NCBI RefSeq assembly: GCF_016623615.1
Contig: NZ_JAEHFX010000004.1
Coordinates: forward strand, 248,001-312,000
From: Adhaeribacter terrigena
GTDB taxonomy: Bacteria > Bacteroidota > Bacteroidia > Cytophagales > Hymenobacteraceae
Reading direction: 5' to 3'
DNA: 64,000 nucleotides
A program made the position numbers and the translations under genes. Below the pieces are notes generated by a model that did no database searches, was not told the origin of the DNA, and saw only the letters and a program-made list of their open reading frames with translations. Positions 8,554-16,335 of the stretch are shown in pieces. Numbering within the stretch: position 1 is the stretch's first letter; each line of letters starts with the position of its first letter.

Positions 8554-8583
8554 AAAACGCTATTAGTTTACCGCGAAAAACCC
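8554..8583 (+). repeat. 30-bp dispersed element upstream of glycosyltransferase gene
   Basis: AAAACGCTATTAGTTT, a spacer, then CGCGAAAAACCC, in the divergent promoter region. Confidence 0.65.
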
Positions 8584-8790
8584 GGCCTTTAGATACCGTT
8601 AGAGAGAGGTTTTACGGCAGGACTATTCAGCAACGGCTAAAATACACATTTCCGGTTAACCGGGCATGTTTTGGCTTGTTGCCGATTGAAAATGAGGTGA
8701 AACATTATCACAGGGCGGAAGTATAAGAGGCAAAAGCAACCTTGAATTTTGGTTACGAAACAACCACGTACTAATTACCAAAATAAACCT

Positions 8791-9447
8791 ATGAAAAAAA
8801 TCTTCTTACTATTCGCGGGCCTTTCTTTAAGTTTCTGCACGTTGGCCCAGAATACCAACGTTACAACCCGTTTGCCCCAAAATCATAACTTGGAAGGGGG
8901 CGGCGGAAATGTCGATAATTCGGGCTTCGGGATCAAAGGCGGCGTGAATTTCAACCAATTGCGCGGCGACGATAAAGGCAATATTAACAACCTGAAAAAC
9001 CTGACCACCTGGCACGCCGGTATTTACGGGCAATTCCCGGTAGCCGGTTCCCGCGTATTTTCCATTCAGCCCGAAATTTTATTCAACCGCCGGGCTTTCG
9101 AAGCGCAGGATACCGTGGAAATGAAAATGGATTACCTGGAAGTGCCGTTCCTGTTCGTATTCAACGTGCTCGATAACCTCAGCTTTCACGTTGGTCCGCA
9201 GGCTGGCGTATTGCTCACGGTGCAGGAAAATGAACGCGAACTCGGCGAATCTACCAAAGACCGGATGAACAGTTTTGTTTACGGAGCCGTGGGTGGGGTA
9301 GAAGCCCGGGTAAGTTTTGCGCGCGTGGGTGCCCGCTACCACTTAGGCCTGAACGAAATTTACAAAGAGCCCAGCACCATTGCCGGTAAAACGGTAGAAG
9401 ATCTGAAAAACGGACAATTCCAGATCTACGTGGGCGTAGGATTTTAG
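8791..9447 (+). CDS. outer membrane beta-barrel (porin family) protein
   Basis: 218 residues. The frame is open from 8749, but the ATG at 8791 gives a clean signal peptide (MKKIFLLFAGLSLSFCTLAQ), so that start is preferred. After a Gly/Asn-rich linker comes the barrel pattern FGIKGGVNFNQLRG...WHAGIYGQFPV...FSIQPEILFNRRAF...DYLEVPFLFVFN...FHVGPQAGVLL, characteristic of the OMP_b-brl_2 family, and it ends in the aromatic residue expected for BAM recognition (QIYVGVGF). Function is probably structural or small-molecule permeation; no specific role can be assigned. A good terminator follows. Confidence 0.85.
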   Translation: MKKIFLLFAGLSLSFCTLAQNTNVTTRLPQNHNLEGGGGNVDNSGFGIKGGVNFNQLRGDDKGNINNLKNLTTWHAGIYGQFPVAGSRVFSIQPEILFNRRAFEAQDTVEMKMDYLEVPFLFVFNVLDNLSFHVGPQAGVLLTVQENERELGESTKDRMNSFVYGAVGGVEARVSFARVGARYHLGLNEIYKEPSTIAGKTVEDLKNGQFQIYVGVGF

Positions 9448-9470
9448 CAATTAAAACTGTGAAAAGCAAA

Positions 9471-9502
9471 AAGGAAGCTTCTGCAAAGAGGCTTCCTTTT
9501 TT
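9471..9502 (+). terminator. rho-independent terminator after barrel gene
   Basis: Stem AAGGAAGC / GCTTCCTT with a 12-nt loop and a T-run. Confidence 0.85.
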
Positions 9503-9511
9503 GTTTGGGAT

Positions 9512-9540
9512 AAACGCTATGCTTTCTGCCTTGAAAACTA
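9512..9540 (+). repeat. 30-bp dispersed element overlapping a stop codon
   Basis: AAACGCTATGCTTT, a spacer, then TTGAAAACTA. The last three bases (CTA) are the complement of the TAG stop of the convergent T9SS gene. Confidence 0.8.
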
Positions 9541-11415
9541 CTTAGCCACTTCCAGCCAGCCTTTATAGGTTTTGTTCAGTTGCGGGTCGGAGAGTAGGTA
9601 ATAATAGGTGCCGCTGCTGATGTTCCCTTTTGGCCAATCGTTGCGGTAATCTTGCTTTTCGTAAACCAGCACGCCCCAGCGGTTGTAGATTTTCAGGTCT
9701 AATTTGCGGTTGGTTGGCGTAGCAATTTCAAAGAGATCGTTGTGGGTGTCGTGGTTGGGAGTAATGATGTTGGGAACGAAAATGGTGTTGCAGTCGCGGT
9801 ATTTAACTTCCATTTCATCCGAAAAACTGCTGCAGCGGTCCGATGCGGTTAACTTATAAATACCCGGTTTATTGATCGTGCGTGAAGCCATTTTAACGCC
9901 ATCGTTCCACAAGTAAGTAAATCCGGGCTGAGCCAGAATATTGAGTTTCAGGGTTTGGTTTTCGCACAAAACGATATCCTTTCCGAGGGAAAAACCCAAA
10001 AACGGCGCTTTCAAACGAACCGTTACCGAATCGGAAACCGAACAACCGGCCGCTGAAGTAGCAGTAACCTTGTACTTCCCCGGCTGGCTCACAACTAGGT
10101 TTAGCGACGTTTCCCCTGAATGCCATTTGTAAGCAGCAAAGCCCGCTGCCGGAATTAACGTTACACTTTCACCTTCGCATAAAACGGTATCGGTAAAGCT
10201 GAAAAGCCTGCCGGGCTGGAACTGCTCAATTACAATGGTATCGGAAATAGAGCCGCAATCGTACGTGGCCGTTACCCAATACGTGCCGGGCGCGGTGGCG
10301 AAAATGTTTTGCGTGGTATCGCCGGTATTCCAGCGGTAAGTGGTGAAGCCTCGTTTGGTACGCAGCGGCAAGCGAAACGGACCTTGTGCGCAGATAACGG
10401 TATCGTTTCCGAGCTCAAAACCCGCAATGAAGCTGGGCTTGGTATCGATGCGAATAGTATCGGAAAGAAAGCCGCAGCCAAAATCAGCATTTACCCAATA
10501 CGTGCCCGGCTGCGCAACCTGAATGGAGGCCGTGGTTGCGCCGGTGCTCCATTCGTAAGCCGCAAAACCAGCCGGTGCTGCAAGCGTTTGGTTAATGGGC
10601 TTGTTGTCGCAGTAAATTGTGTCCGGGCCGAGGTGTAAGCTGTAGTTTGTTGCCGTTACAGGAATTACGGAAACGTCGTCGAGGAAATAGGTGGCTGGGA
10701 TTTCCCTAATTGTATCATTAAAGGAGAGGCGTTGAAAGTTGCTTGCCAGATTACTTTTAAAATTACCGATCGTTAAATATCGTTCACCGCCGGTAGCAGT
10801 ATATAAACCTGATATCTTCACATATTGATTTGTATTCGTTAAAAGATTTCCTGAAGGATTGCTTATTTGCGGCGTTAAGAATAAATAATTGTTGCTAACA
10901 CGAGTAGTGGATAAATAAGCTCCTATTCCATCTGTAGCTCCGTAATCAGGAAATGAGAATGTGCCGGAATCGCATCTAATGTAAAATTCGACCTGATAAA
11001 CACAGTTAGCCTGTAATGATCTTAAAAGCTTTACTTGTGGAAATGCGCGTACTTCAGGTCCATTCCAGCTGTAATCCCATTTGTTATAAAGGTATAAGAA
11101 AATACAGCCTTGTCCTGATCTTGCATTATTGTAAATATTGTTGAAAGTGGTTTGTGGATCAACAGAAAAACAATCATTAAAATAAAGAGCAGGGTGATGG
11201 ATGATGTTTGATTGGTTTAGTTGCGAATTAAACCAGTTATGAATAATTCTGGAAGACTGCTCAATCGTATCTATTACCACTGGGCCAAGCACTGTATCGC
11301 AACGAATGGCCTGTTCAAATCCTGGGTTTGGTACCAAATTCTGACTAAAACCGATACTGGTAAATGCGACAAACAGCAAAAGGAAAAATAATTTCGGGAA
11401 GGAAGCCTTTTTCAT
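9538..11415 (-). CDS. secreted T9SS type B protein with gliding-motility-type C-terminal domain
   Basis: 625 residues from the preferred ATG at 11415 (MKKASFPKLFFLLLFVAFTSIGFSQ signal peptide); an in-frame ATG lies ten codons upstream. An N-terminal domain of about 240 residues (NLVPNPGFEQ...) resembles carbohydrate-binding-like modules of gliding proteins. It is followed by four Ig-like repeats marked by LGPDTIYCDN, LGNDTVICAQ, FTDTVLCEGE and LGKDIVLCEN, each with YxWxxG and GTYWV/GKYKV. The end is a type B sorting domain (FVPNIITPNHDTHNDLF...LKIYNRWGVLVYE...GTYYYLL). It is probably a cell-surface or secreted adhesin-like protein. Element-like copies at 9968-9997 and 10181-10207 lie antisense at the start of two repeats. 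Confidence 0.88.
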   Translation of the reverse strand: MKKASFPKLFFLLLFVAFTSIGFSQNLVPNPGFEQAIRCDTVLGPVVIDTIEQSSRIIHNWFNSQLNQSNIIHHPALYFNDCFSVDPQTTFNNIYNNARSGQGCIFLYLYNKWDYSWNGPEVRAFPQVKLLRSLQANCVYQVEFYIRCDSGTFSFPDYGATDGIGAYLSTTRVSNNYLFLTPQISNPSGNLLTNTNQYVKISGLYTATGGERYLTIGNFKSNLASNFQRLSFNDTIREIPATYFLDDVSVIPVTATNYSLHLGPDTIYCDNKPINQTLAAPAGFAAYEWSTGATTASIQVAQPGTYWVNADFGCGFLSDTIRIDTKPSFIAGFELGNDTVICAQGPFRLPLRTKRGFTTYRWNTGDTTQNIFATAPGTYWVTATYDCGSISDTIVIEQFQPGRLFSFTDTVLCEGESVTLIPAAGFAAYKWHSGETSLNLVVSQPGKYKVTATSAAGCSVSDSVTVRLKAPFLGFSLGKDIVLCENQTLKLNILAQPGFTYLWNDGVKMASRTINKPGIYKLTASDRCSSFSDEMEVKYRDCNTIFVPNIITPNHDTHNDLFEIATPTNRKLDLKIYNRWGVLVYEKQDYRNDWPKGNISSGTYYYLLSDPQLNKTYKGWLEVAK

Positions 11416-11527
11416 AGTTGGTGAGAGCCTGATTCTAGGAGACAAATATATTAATTATGTAACATGAAACAGCCAGATTTAAAGTTAATTTCTTGTTTCA
11501 GAAACGCTATCCTTCCGCCCTATAAAC

Positions 11528-11557
11528 TAAAAAGCCCGGCATCGCTGCCAGGCTTTC
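11528..11557 (-). terminator. terminator for PfpI/DJ-1 gene
   Basis: On the minus strand AGCCTGGCA / TGCCGGGCT (one mismatch), followed by TTTT. Confidence 0.7.
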
Positions 11558-11562
11558 TTTAT

Positions 11563-11593
11563 AAAAACGGTATCGTTTCAGACTGAAAAACTC
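11563..11593 (+). repeat. 30-bp dispersed element abutting a stop codon
   Basis: AAAAACGGTATCGTTT, a spacer, then CTGAAAAACTC. Its end overlaps the TGA stop (TCA on +) of the PfpI gene. A weaker copy lies at 11502-11528. Confidence 0.8.
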
Positions 11594-12146
11594 AGCGGTT
11601 ATGCCGGCCTTCGGCAAATTCCTCGATCATCTTTTTGTTGAAGGCCGGGATATCGTCAGGTTTGCGGCTGGTTACTAAACCCATGTCGGTTACTACTTCT
11701 TCGTCTACCCAGTTGGCACCCGCATTTTTCAGGTCGGTTTTAATGCTTTCGTAGCTGGTCATTTTCCGGCCTTGGATCATACCGGTTTCTACCAGCGTCC
11801 AGGGGCCGTGGCAGATGGCGGCTACGGGTTTTTTTTCGCGCATAAAAGCGGCGGCAAAATCTACGGCATCGGGGTTCATACGCAGTTTATCGGGGTTCAT
11901 TACGCCGCCCGGCAGCAATAAGGCATCGTAATCCTGGGGTTGGGCATCGGCCAGTTTTACGTCTACTTTCACTTTTTCGCCCCAGTCGGTGTGATTCCAG
12001 CCTTTTATTTCGCCGCTGTTCGGGGATATGATGTGCGTGGTGGCACCTTCCGCTTCCAGCGCTTTTCTTGGTTCCAGTAATTCTACCTGTTCAAAACCAT
12101 CGGTAGCCAGAATGGCGATTTTCTTTCCTTCCAGTTTTCTGCTCAT
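11592..12146 (-). CDS. DJ-1/PfpI family protein (type 1 glutamine amidotransferase-like)
   Basis: 184 residues, the standard size of YhbO/PfpI proteins. The nucleophile elbow is intact: Cys112-His113 in AAICHGPWTLVE, with the conserved Glu19 in TDGFEQVEL and the LLLPGGVMNPDKLR loop. Members are described as stress-linked deglycases, chaperones or peptidases; which activity applies is unresolved for most of the family. Cytosolic, with no signal peptide. It is monocistronic with its own terminator. The start ATG at 12146 follows AT-rich DNA without a Shine-Dalgarno site. Confidence 0.9.
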   Translation of the reverse strand: MSRKLEGKKIAILATDGFEQVELLEPRKALEAEGATTHIISPNSGEIKGWNHTDWGEKVKVDVKLADAQPQDYDALLLPGGVMNPDKLRMNPDAVDFAAAFMREKKPVAAICHGPWTLVETGMIQGRKMTSYESIKTDLKNAGANWVDEEVVTDMGLVTSRKPDDIPAFNKKMIEEFAEGRHNR

Positions 12147-12209
12147 AATATATAACGTTTTTTTTAGTTTCGGGAAGGTTTATAAACGCGTGGAAACGAA
12201 TTGGGTTTA

Positions 12210-12242
12210 TAAAAAAAAGCACCGGTTCTGGGCCGGTGCTTT
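12210..12242 (-). terminator. terminator for thioesterase gene
   Basis: Stem AGCACCGG / CCGGTGCT, A-run on the + strand left side, so a T-run for minus-strand transcripts. Confidence 0.85.
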
Positions 12243-12263
12243 CAAATATTTAGCTGCGAAGCG

Positions 12264-12782
12264 TTATTTCGTTTCGGTTTCTTTCAGTTGTTTGCTCAGC
12301 CGCTTAATGCGTTCCTGGAAACCATCCGGATCGTAGTAGATCGCATCGTCGTCAAGAACTTCCAGCAGATCCATCAGGTCGTCGGAATGGTCGGTGGCTT
12401 TGCCGGTTTCAGTGCTGATGTAGCGGTACGTGGTCCAGAGCACCGATTTGAGTTTGGAGCGGGTTTCGTTTAGCATCACGCTTTCCACCACAATGGTAGA
12501 ATTATCGAAATGAATGATGCGCGTTTGAAGGTGCACGGTTTCGCTGTGGCCGGCCGGGCGGAGGTAAGCGATCTGGTGATTGGTAACGACCCAGGCCGTG
12601 CGGTGCTGTTGCAGCAATTGCATCAGGTTTAGGGCGTAATGTTTTAGCGTATGTTCCTCGCGGGCGTTCAGAAAAACATCCAGGTAACGCACGTTATTCA
12701 GATGCCCCAGCGGGTCGCAATCCTGAAACCGGATCACGTACGTGCTTTCGGGGGTTTTGGGCAGCCTTTTGTTGGTTTCCAT
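12264..12782 (-). CDS. acyl-CoA thioesterase, hotdog fold (4-hydroxybenzoyl-CoA thioesterase-like)
   Basis: 172 residues. YVIRFQDCDPLGHLNNVRYLDVFLNARE contains the catalytic Asp and the D-x-x-G-H-x-N-N pattern of the 4HBT/YbgC group. VTNHQIAYLRPAGHSETVHLQTRI is the following strand. The C-terminal 40 residues extend beyond a minimal hotdog domain and are acidic. Predicted to hydrolyse an acyl-CoA in the cytosol; the chain is not predictable. It stands alone, transcribed towards its own terminator. Confidence 0.85.
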   Translation of the reverse strand: METNKRLPKTPESTYVIRFQDCDPLGHLNNVRYLDVFLNAREEHTLKHYALNLMQLLQQHRTAWVVTNHQIAYLRPAGHSETVHLQTRIIHFDNSTIVVESVMLNETRSKLKSVLWTTYRYISTETGKATDHSDDLMDLLEVLDDDAIYYDPDGFQERIKRLSKQLKETETK

Positions 12783-12848
12783 TTTTTACAGAAAAGGTGG
12801 TAGGCAAAGGTACGGTTCCGTTCGTATTTATTTCTGCATTTGGCCGAG

Positions 12849-12879
12849 AGTTTTTGGGGCCGAAAGTATAGCGTTTTTT
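12849..12879 (-). repeat. 30-bp dispersed element at the 3' end of the HExxH gene
   Basis: Minus-strand AAAAAACGCTATACTTT, a spacer, then CCAAAAACTC. It overlaps the TAA stop of the gene that ends at 12878. Confidence 0.75.
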
Positions 12880-13237
12880 AAGTCTTTTCCGGTTTGTGCT
12901 TTTCCGAATCGTGCACAGCCAGTCCGGCATTTTCACGGCCCACGCGGCGGGCTTCAGCTTCAAACTTATTGTTGTAATATCCTCTCCGGCAACTTTCTAT
13001 TAAATACTTGCTCAGAAAACCCGCCAGGCCATGATCTTTATATTGCTGCACGTGGCAAAGTTCATGCTCTACCCAATAACGGTCTTTCAGGAAATCTTCT
13101 TTTTTTACGCCGCTCAGGTGAATCTGCCGCCCTAAAACCATGGCCACGTTCGGAGTTTTGAGCACCCAGCGGGCAATGCGCGCCAGCCACGAATGCTCTA
13201 CAATATGGGCGCCGGCTGCCTGGATTTTGTGGTGCAT
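12878..13237 (-). CDS. small metallopeptidase-like protein with HExxH motif (DUF4157-like)
   Basis: 119 residues. The zinc-binding pattern HELCHVQQY lies near residue 58, preceded by VLGRQIHLSG and followed by KYLIESCRRGYYNNKFEAEAR, where the Glu in FEAEA could be the third ligand. This matches the DUF4157/eCIS-core-like group, in which many members are isolated HExxH domains. No signal peptide. The C-terminus (HDSEKHKPEKT) is charged. Role unknown: it could be a housekeeping protease remnant or an effector-like domain. It is monocistronic, with the 30-bp element covering its stop. Confidence 0.7.
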   Translation of the reverse strand: MHHKIQAAGAHIVEHSWLARIARWVLKTPNVAMVLGRQIHLSGVKKEDFLKDRYWVEHELCHVQQYKDHGLAGFLSKYLIESCRRGYYNNKFEAEARRVGRENAGLAVHDSEKHKPEKT

Positions 13238-13536
13238 AAACTTTTGTTAAATTGGTTAAATCCTGTTTTTAATTGTACTGAAATTGGCTGAAAGGGTTTT
13301 GCATTTAATCGTTTAAAATGGCATTTAAAACAGAGTAAGCGCCTTTCTGCAGGCTAAAGATTTGGTTGTTTGAAAAATGCTGTTTAATTTTACCCTTATG
13401 CCGGTGAACAATCTTGTAAAAAATTGCGCTCCCCGGCCCTGTTCGCAGGTTTTGAACCTCGGAAAAATAATAAAATTAAAACAAAACCGTTGGGCAAAAA
13501 AGCCCGAAACGGCATGTTTCACCTTAAAAGCCGATA

Positions 13537-14157
13537 ATGAAAAATATAATTTTGAGTTGTTTCGCGATTGTTGCCCTTGGCCTTTCTTATTTCTACGAAG
13601 TAAAACCCGCCGACGCAAATTCCGAAACTCAGAATTTCACTTTCGAGAACGCTTCGCTGATCCCTTTTTCGCCGGACGGCAACCATACCACCAACCCTTT
13701 CGAAAAAGCGGCCAATACCCTTACCTACAAAGACTCCCTATTCTATAAATACTATTCCCAGAATTTCGCCGTAAACCTGGAATTCAACGAAGATAAAGAA
13801 CTGCTCGAAACCGTGAACGAGTGGATCGGCACGCCTTACCGCAGCGGCTCCGCTTCTAAAAGAGGCACCGATTGTTCAGGTTTTGTAACCTCTATCTATA
13901 GAGAAGTTTACGGCATTAATTTAAGCCGCAGTTCCCGTTCCATGTTTCAGGATGTGAAGCGCATTAAAAAAGACAGCGTGCGCACCGGCGACCTGGTTTT
14001 CTTTCGCCGTTCGCCTAAGCAACCCATTTACCACGTAGGCATTTACCTGAAGAACGGCAAATTTGTGCACTCAGCCACCAACGGCGGCGTAATGATCAGC
14101 TCCCTGAAACAGGCCTATTACCAGCGCAATTATTACGCGGCCGGCCGCGTGAATTAA
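13537..14157 (+). CDS. C40 family peptidase (NlpC/P60), exported
   Basis: 206 residues with an N-terminal hydrophobic segment (MKNIILSCFAIVALGLSYFY) and a roughly 70-residue Asn/Ser-rich spacer. The NlpC/P60 domain follows from about residue 88: Cys113 in GTDCSGFVTSIYREVYG, His166 in IYHVGIYLKNG and His178 in KFVHSATNGGV form the triad. Members cleave gamma-D-Glu to diamino acid or related bonds in peptidoglycan. It probably acts in the periplasm in cell-wall turnover. Monocistronic, ended by a strong hairpin. Confidence 0.92.
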   Translation: MKNIILSCFAIVALGLSYFYEVKPADANSETQNFTFENASLIPFSPDGNHTTNPFEKAANTLTYKDSLFYKYYSQNFAVNLEFNEDKELLETVNEWIGTPYRSGSASKRGTDCSGFVTSIYREVYGINLSRSSRSMFQDVKRIKKDSVRTGDLVFFRRSPKQPIYHVGIYLKNGKFVHSATNGGVMISSLKQAYYQRNYYAAGRVN

Positions 14158-14164
14158 GAAACAG

Positions 14165-14193
14165 AAAACGCTATGGTTTTCCGGAAAAAAAGT
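14165..14193 (+). repeat. 30-bp dispersed element joined to a terminator
   Basis: AAAACGCTATGGTTTT, a short spacer, then GGAAAAAAAGT. Its distal A-tract is also the A-run of the following terminator. Confidence 0.75.
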
Positions 14194-14228
14194 CCGGCTT
14201 GTTGCAGAAACAAGCCGGACTTTTTTTG
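14187..14228 (+). terminator. rho-independent terminator after NlpC/P60 gene
   Basis: Stem AGTCCGGCTTGTT / AACAAGCCGGACT with a T-run of seven. Confidence 0.93.
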
Positions 14229-14448
14229 TTTCTTGCTTCTATATAAAACTTTGCTAATATTTGAAGTGAGCTCGTTACTTTTGCAAAACTATTTCAACCG
14301 GAAACAGTATATGAACAAGCACTGAAAACGGGTAAACACCGGGGCCGGAAATATGTTTTTATAGCATGCTGTTATTTTTCAGCAGCTTCAATTCCGGGTG
14401 CCGAAAGGCCATTCAGCTGTTCCGTATATATACAAATTCAACCAGAAC

Positions 14449-15174
14449 ATGGAAAACCAAGCAAACCAACAACAAGGCAAAACTGTTGCTTCTACTCCCT
14501 TATTTAAAGGTATTCTGAATCGCGCCGAAGGCTATTTAAAGCAACCGCTCCGCATCAAGCAATTACTCAACGACGCTTATAAAAAAGCCAGCGAGAAAAA
14601 AGATTTCGGCTCCATTGCCCACGAAGTCTGGGAAAACCTGCAGCAGCTCGGACGCATGATCAAGGCTTCTGTGGCCGGCGATTATCACGGCGTACCCACT
14701 TCTACGCTGGTTGGCGGAGTGGCCGTATTTCTGTATTTCCTTACGCCCATTGATTTTGTGCCCGATTTTATTCCGGTAGTAGGTTTACTCGACGATGTAA
14801 GTTTACTGGCCTGGTTTATGACCAGCATTAAAGAAGAAATAAACAAGTTTGCCGATTGGGAAGCTGCCGGCAGCGTTTCTCATAATGTTTCCGGTTCCGG
14901 TAAAGCCCTGGCCGCTAATAATTCCGGTTCAGAAACGGAAGCCAAAACTGCTAAAAAGAAAACCGAAAACGGGGCAAAGTCTGCTGAAGCCGAAGTGAAA
15001 CATATTCCGGCCAAAAAGAACCCCATAGAAGAACACCCCACCGAAGAACACGCTACCAAACGCGCCGCAGCATCCGGCTCGGGCGAGCCCAACGTGCGCG
15101 CTTCTACTACTGACAGTACCCGTAATTCCAGCAAGAACCACGACGATTTCACGGCTGGCGGCAACGTGCGGTAG
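14449..15174 (+). CDS. YkvA/DUF1232 family membrane protein with long charged tail
   Basis: 241 residues from the ATG at 14449 (the frame is open from 14398 but the upstream part looks like spacer). The DUF1232 core is VAVFLYFLTPIDFVPDFIPVVGLLDDVSLLAWFM near residues 85-120, a hydrophobic hairpin with the signature P-x-D-x-x-P-D. Residues from about 140 to the end are low-complexity, rich in Ala, Lys, Glu, Ser and Thr, and probably disordered. Function of the family is unknown. Monocistronic with a terminator. Confidence 0.8.
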   Translation: MENQANQQQGKTVASTPLFKGILNRAEGYLKQPLRIKQLLNDAYKKASEKKDFGSIAHEVWENLQQLGRMIKASVAGDYHGVPTSTLVGGVAVFLYFLTPIDFVPDFIPVVGLLDDVSLLAWFMTSIKEEINKFADWEAAGSVSHNVSGSGKALAANNSGSETEAKTAKKKTENGAKSAEAEVKHIPAKKNPIEEHPTEEHATKRAAASGSGEPNVRASTTDSTRNSSKNHDDFTAGGNVR

Positions 15175-15197
15175 TTGAACCCAAGATTCGCTTTCAG

Positions 15198-15229
15198 AAG
15201 CCGGCTCCGTAAAAAGGGCCGGCTTTTTT
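15198..15229 (+). terminator. rho-independent terminator after YkvA gene
   Basis: AAGCCGGC / GCCGGCTT stem with a T-run. Confidence 0.85.
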
Positions 15230-15244
15230 ATGTTTCTTCAGCTG

Positions 15245-15274
15245 AAAAACGCTATGCTTTTAAGGCTGAAAAGT
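15245..15274 (+). repeat. 30-bp dispersed element, near-consensus intergenic copy
   Basis: AAAAACGCTATGCTTTT, spacer AAGGCT, then GAAAAGTC; the best illustration of the consensus in the window. Confidence 0.85.
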
Positions 15275-15382
15275 CTTGCCTGCGGTTCCTTTAATTTTCT
15301 TTATAGCCTGCTCCCCGCCCAAACCCAAATTTCCATCTCTTAAATCCCGAACAACGAAACCCGCGAATTATTCTGAAAACCA

Positions 15383-15410
15383 ACAACTAACAACCAATAA
15401 CTAACAACTA
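15383..15410 (+). repeat. tandem heptanucleotide array, 4 units near ACAACTA
   Basis: ACAACTA, ACAACCA, ATAACTA, ACAACTA in register. It ends 7 bp before the TATCTTTG promoter box of the next gene and so overlaps the place of the -33 element. Confidence 0.85.
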
Positions 15411-15417
15411 AAAGCCG

Positions 15418-15425
15418 TATCTTTG
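15418..15425 (+). promoter_or_regulatory. Bacteroidota -7 box TATCTTTG
   Basis: Matches TAnnTTTG, 23 bp before the GTG start at 15449. No good TTG lies 19 bp upstream, where the heptamer array sits. Confidence 0.6.
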
Positions 15426-15448
15426 CAGCCGGAAAGTTAAGAGTTGTT

Positions 15449-16186
15449 GTGGCCGTTTCTCCTGTATTAAAATCTGTTCAATTGCACATAGAAGGTGTGG
15501 GCACGGTATTGCTCGAAAAAACGCCGAAAGCCCGTTACATGCGCATCAGCATCCGGCCGGAAAAAGGCATCCGCGTTTCCTTGCCCCTGCGCGGGAGTTT
15601 TGATAAAGCGGAGGCCTTTGTGCACGAAAAACTGGACTGGATCAAGCACCACCAGCAGAAAATTGCGCAGCAGGAAAACCGGCTGACCCTTTTTACCGAA
15701 GAAACCGAATTCCGCACCTTTTCCCACCAACTAAAACTCGTTCCTTCCGAAAAGCCGGATGTAAAAGCCCGTCTGCACCAGGATTTTCTGGAGATCAGTT
15801 TTCCGGCTTACCGCCCGGTTACGGAACCCGCCTTGCAGCAAACCATCCGCCACGCCATAGAAGAAACTTACCGCCACGAGGCCAAAGTTTTTCTGCCCCA
15901 AAGGGTAGCGTTTTTCGCGGAAAGATTCGGGCTGCAATTTGGCAAAGTAACCATAAAAAAAGCCAGTTCGCGGTGGGGCAGTTGTTCGCATACCAACAAC
16001 ATTAACCTGAACCTGCATTTAATGCGTTTGCCCGAACGCCTGCGCGATTATGTTATTTTGCACGAACTGGCCCATATTACCGAGAAAAACCACGGTCCGC
16101 GTTTCTGGGCGTTGCTCGAGCAGATGTGCCCCGGCTCCCGGCAATTAGATAACGAAATGAAAACATACCGGATCGGGATTTATTGA
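15449..16186 (+). CDS. YgjP/WLM-type metallopeptidase domain protein
   Basis: 245 residues, GTG start at 15449, chosen because the -7 box lies just upstream and no better in-frame start exists. The YgjP (DUF45) fold ends with the zinc site: KKASSRWGSCSHTNNINLNLHLMRLPERLRDYVILHELAHITEKNHGPRFWALLEQ, where HELAH plus the later His are ligands. Its substrate is unknown; E. coli YgjP is poorly characterised. An antisense 30-bp element copy at 15886-15915 is translated as FLPQRVAFF. Monocistronic. Confidence 0.88.
   Translation: MAVSPVLKSVQLHIEGVGTVLLEKTPKARYMRISIRPEKGIRVSLPLRGSFDKAEAFVHEKLDWIKHHQQKIAQQENRLTLFTEETEFRTFSHQLKLVPSEKPDVKARLHQDFLEISFPAYRPVTEPALQQTIRHAIEETYRHEAKVFLPQRVAFFAERFGLQFGKVTIKKASSRWGSCSHTNNINLNLHLMRLPERLRDYVILHELAHITEKNHGPRFWALLEQMCPGSRQLDNEMKTYRIGIY
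15886..15915 (-). repeat. 30-bp dispersed element, antisense inside YgjP-like gene
   Basis: Minus-strand AAAAACGCTACCCTTT, a spacer, then CAGAAAAACT. The coding strand reads VFLPQRVAFF. Confidence 0.65.
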
Positions 16187-16335
16187 AATTTTAGCAGTAA
16201 CTTTGTGATGTTATCCTACAGGAAGCCAATATGTTTTCTAACCGCATCCTCTCTCTCTCAAACATGATTTGCCTTTTTCAGGCAGACAATCTTATTATTT
16301 AACGCTCTATTCTATAAGCAAATTTTTACCATTTT

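Noticed and set aside
9390-9420. Further element-like match in the outer-membrane barrel gene (AAAACGGTAG, GAAAAACGG)
   Set aside because: Spacing to the second A-tract is too short and no T-tract is present; probably chance.
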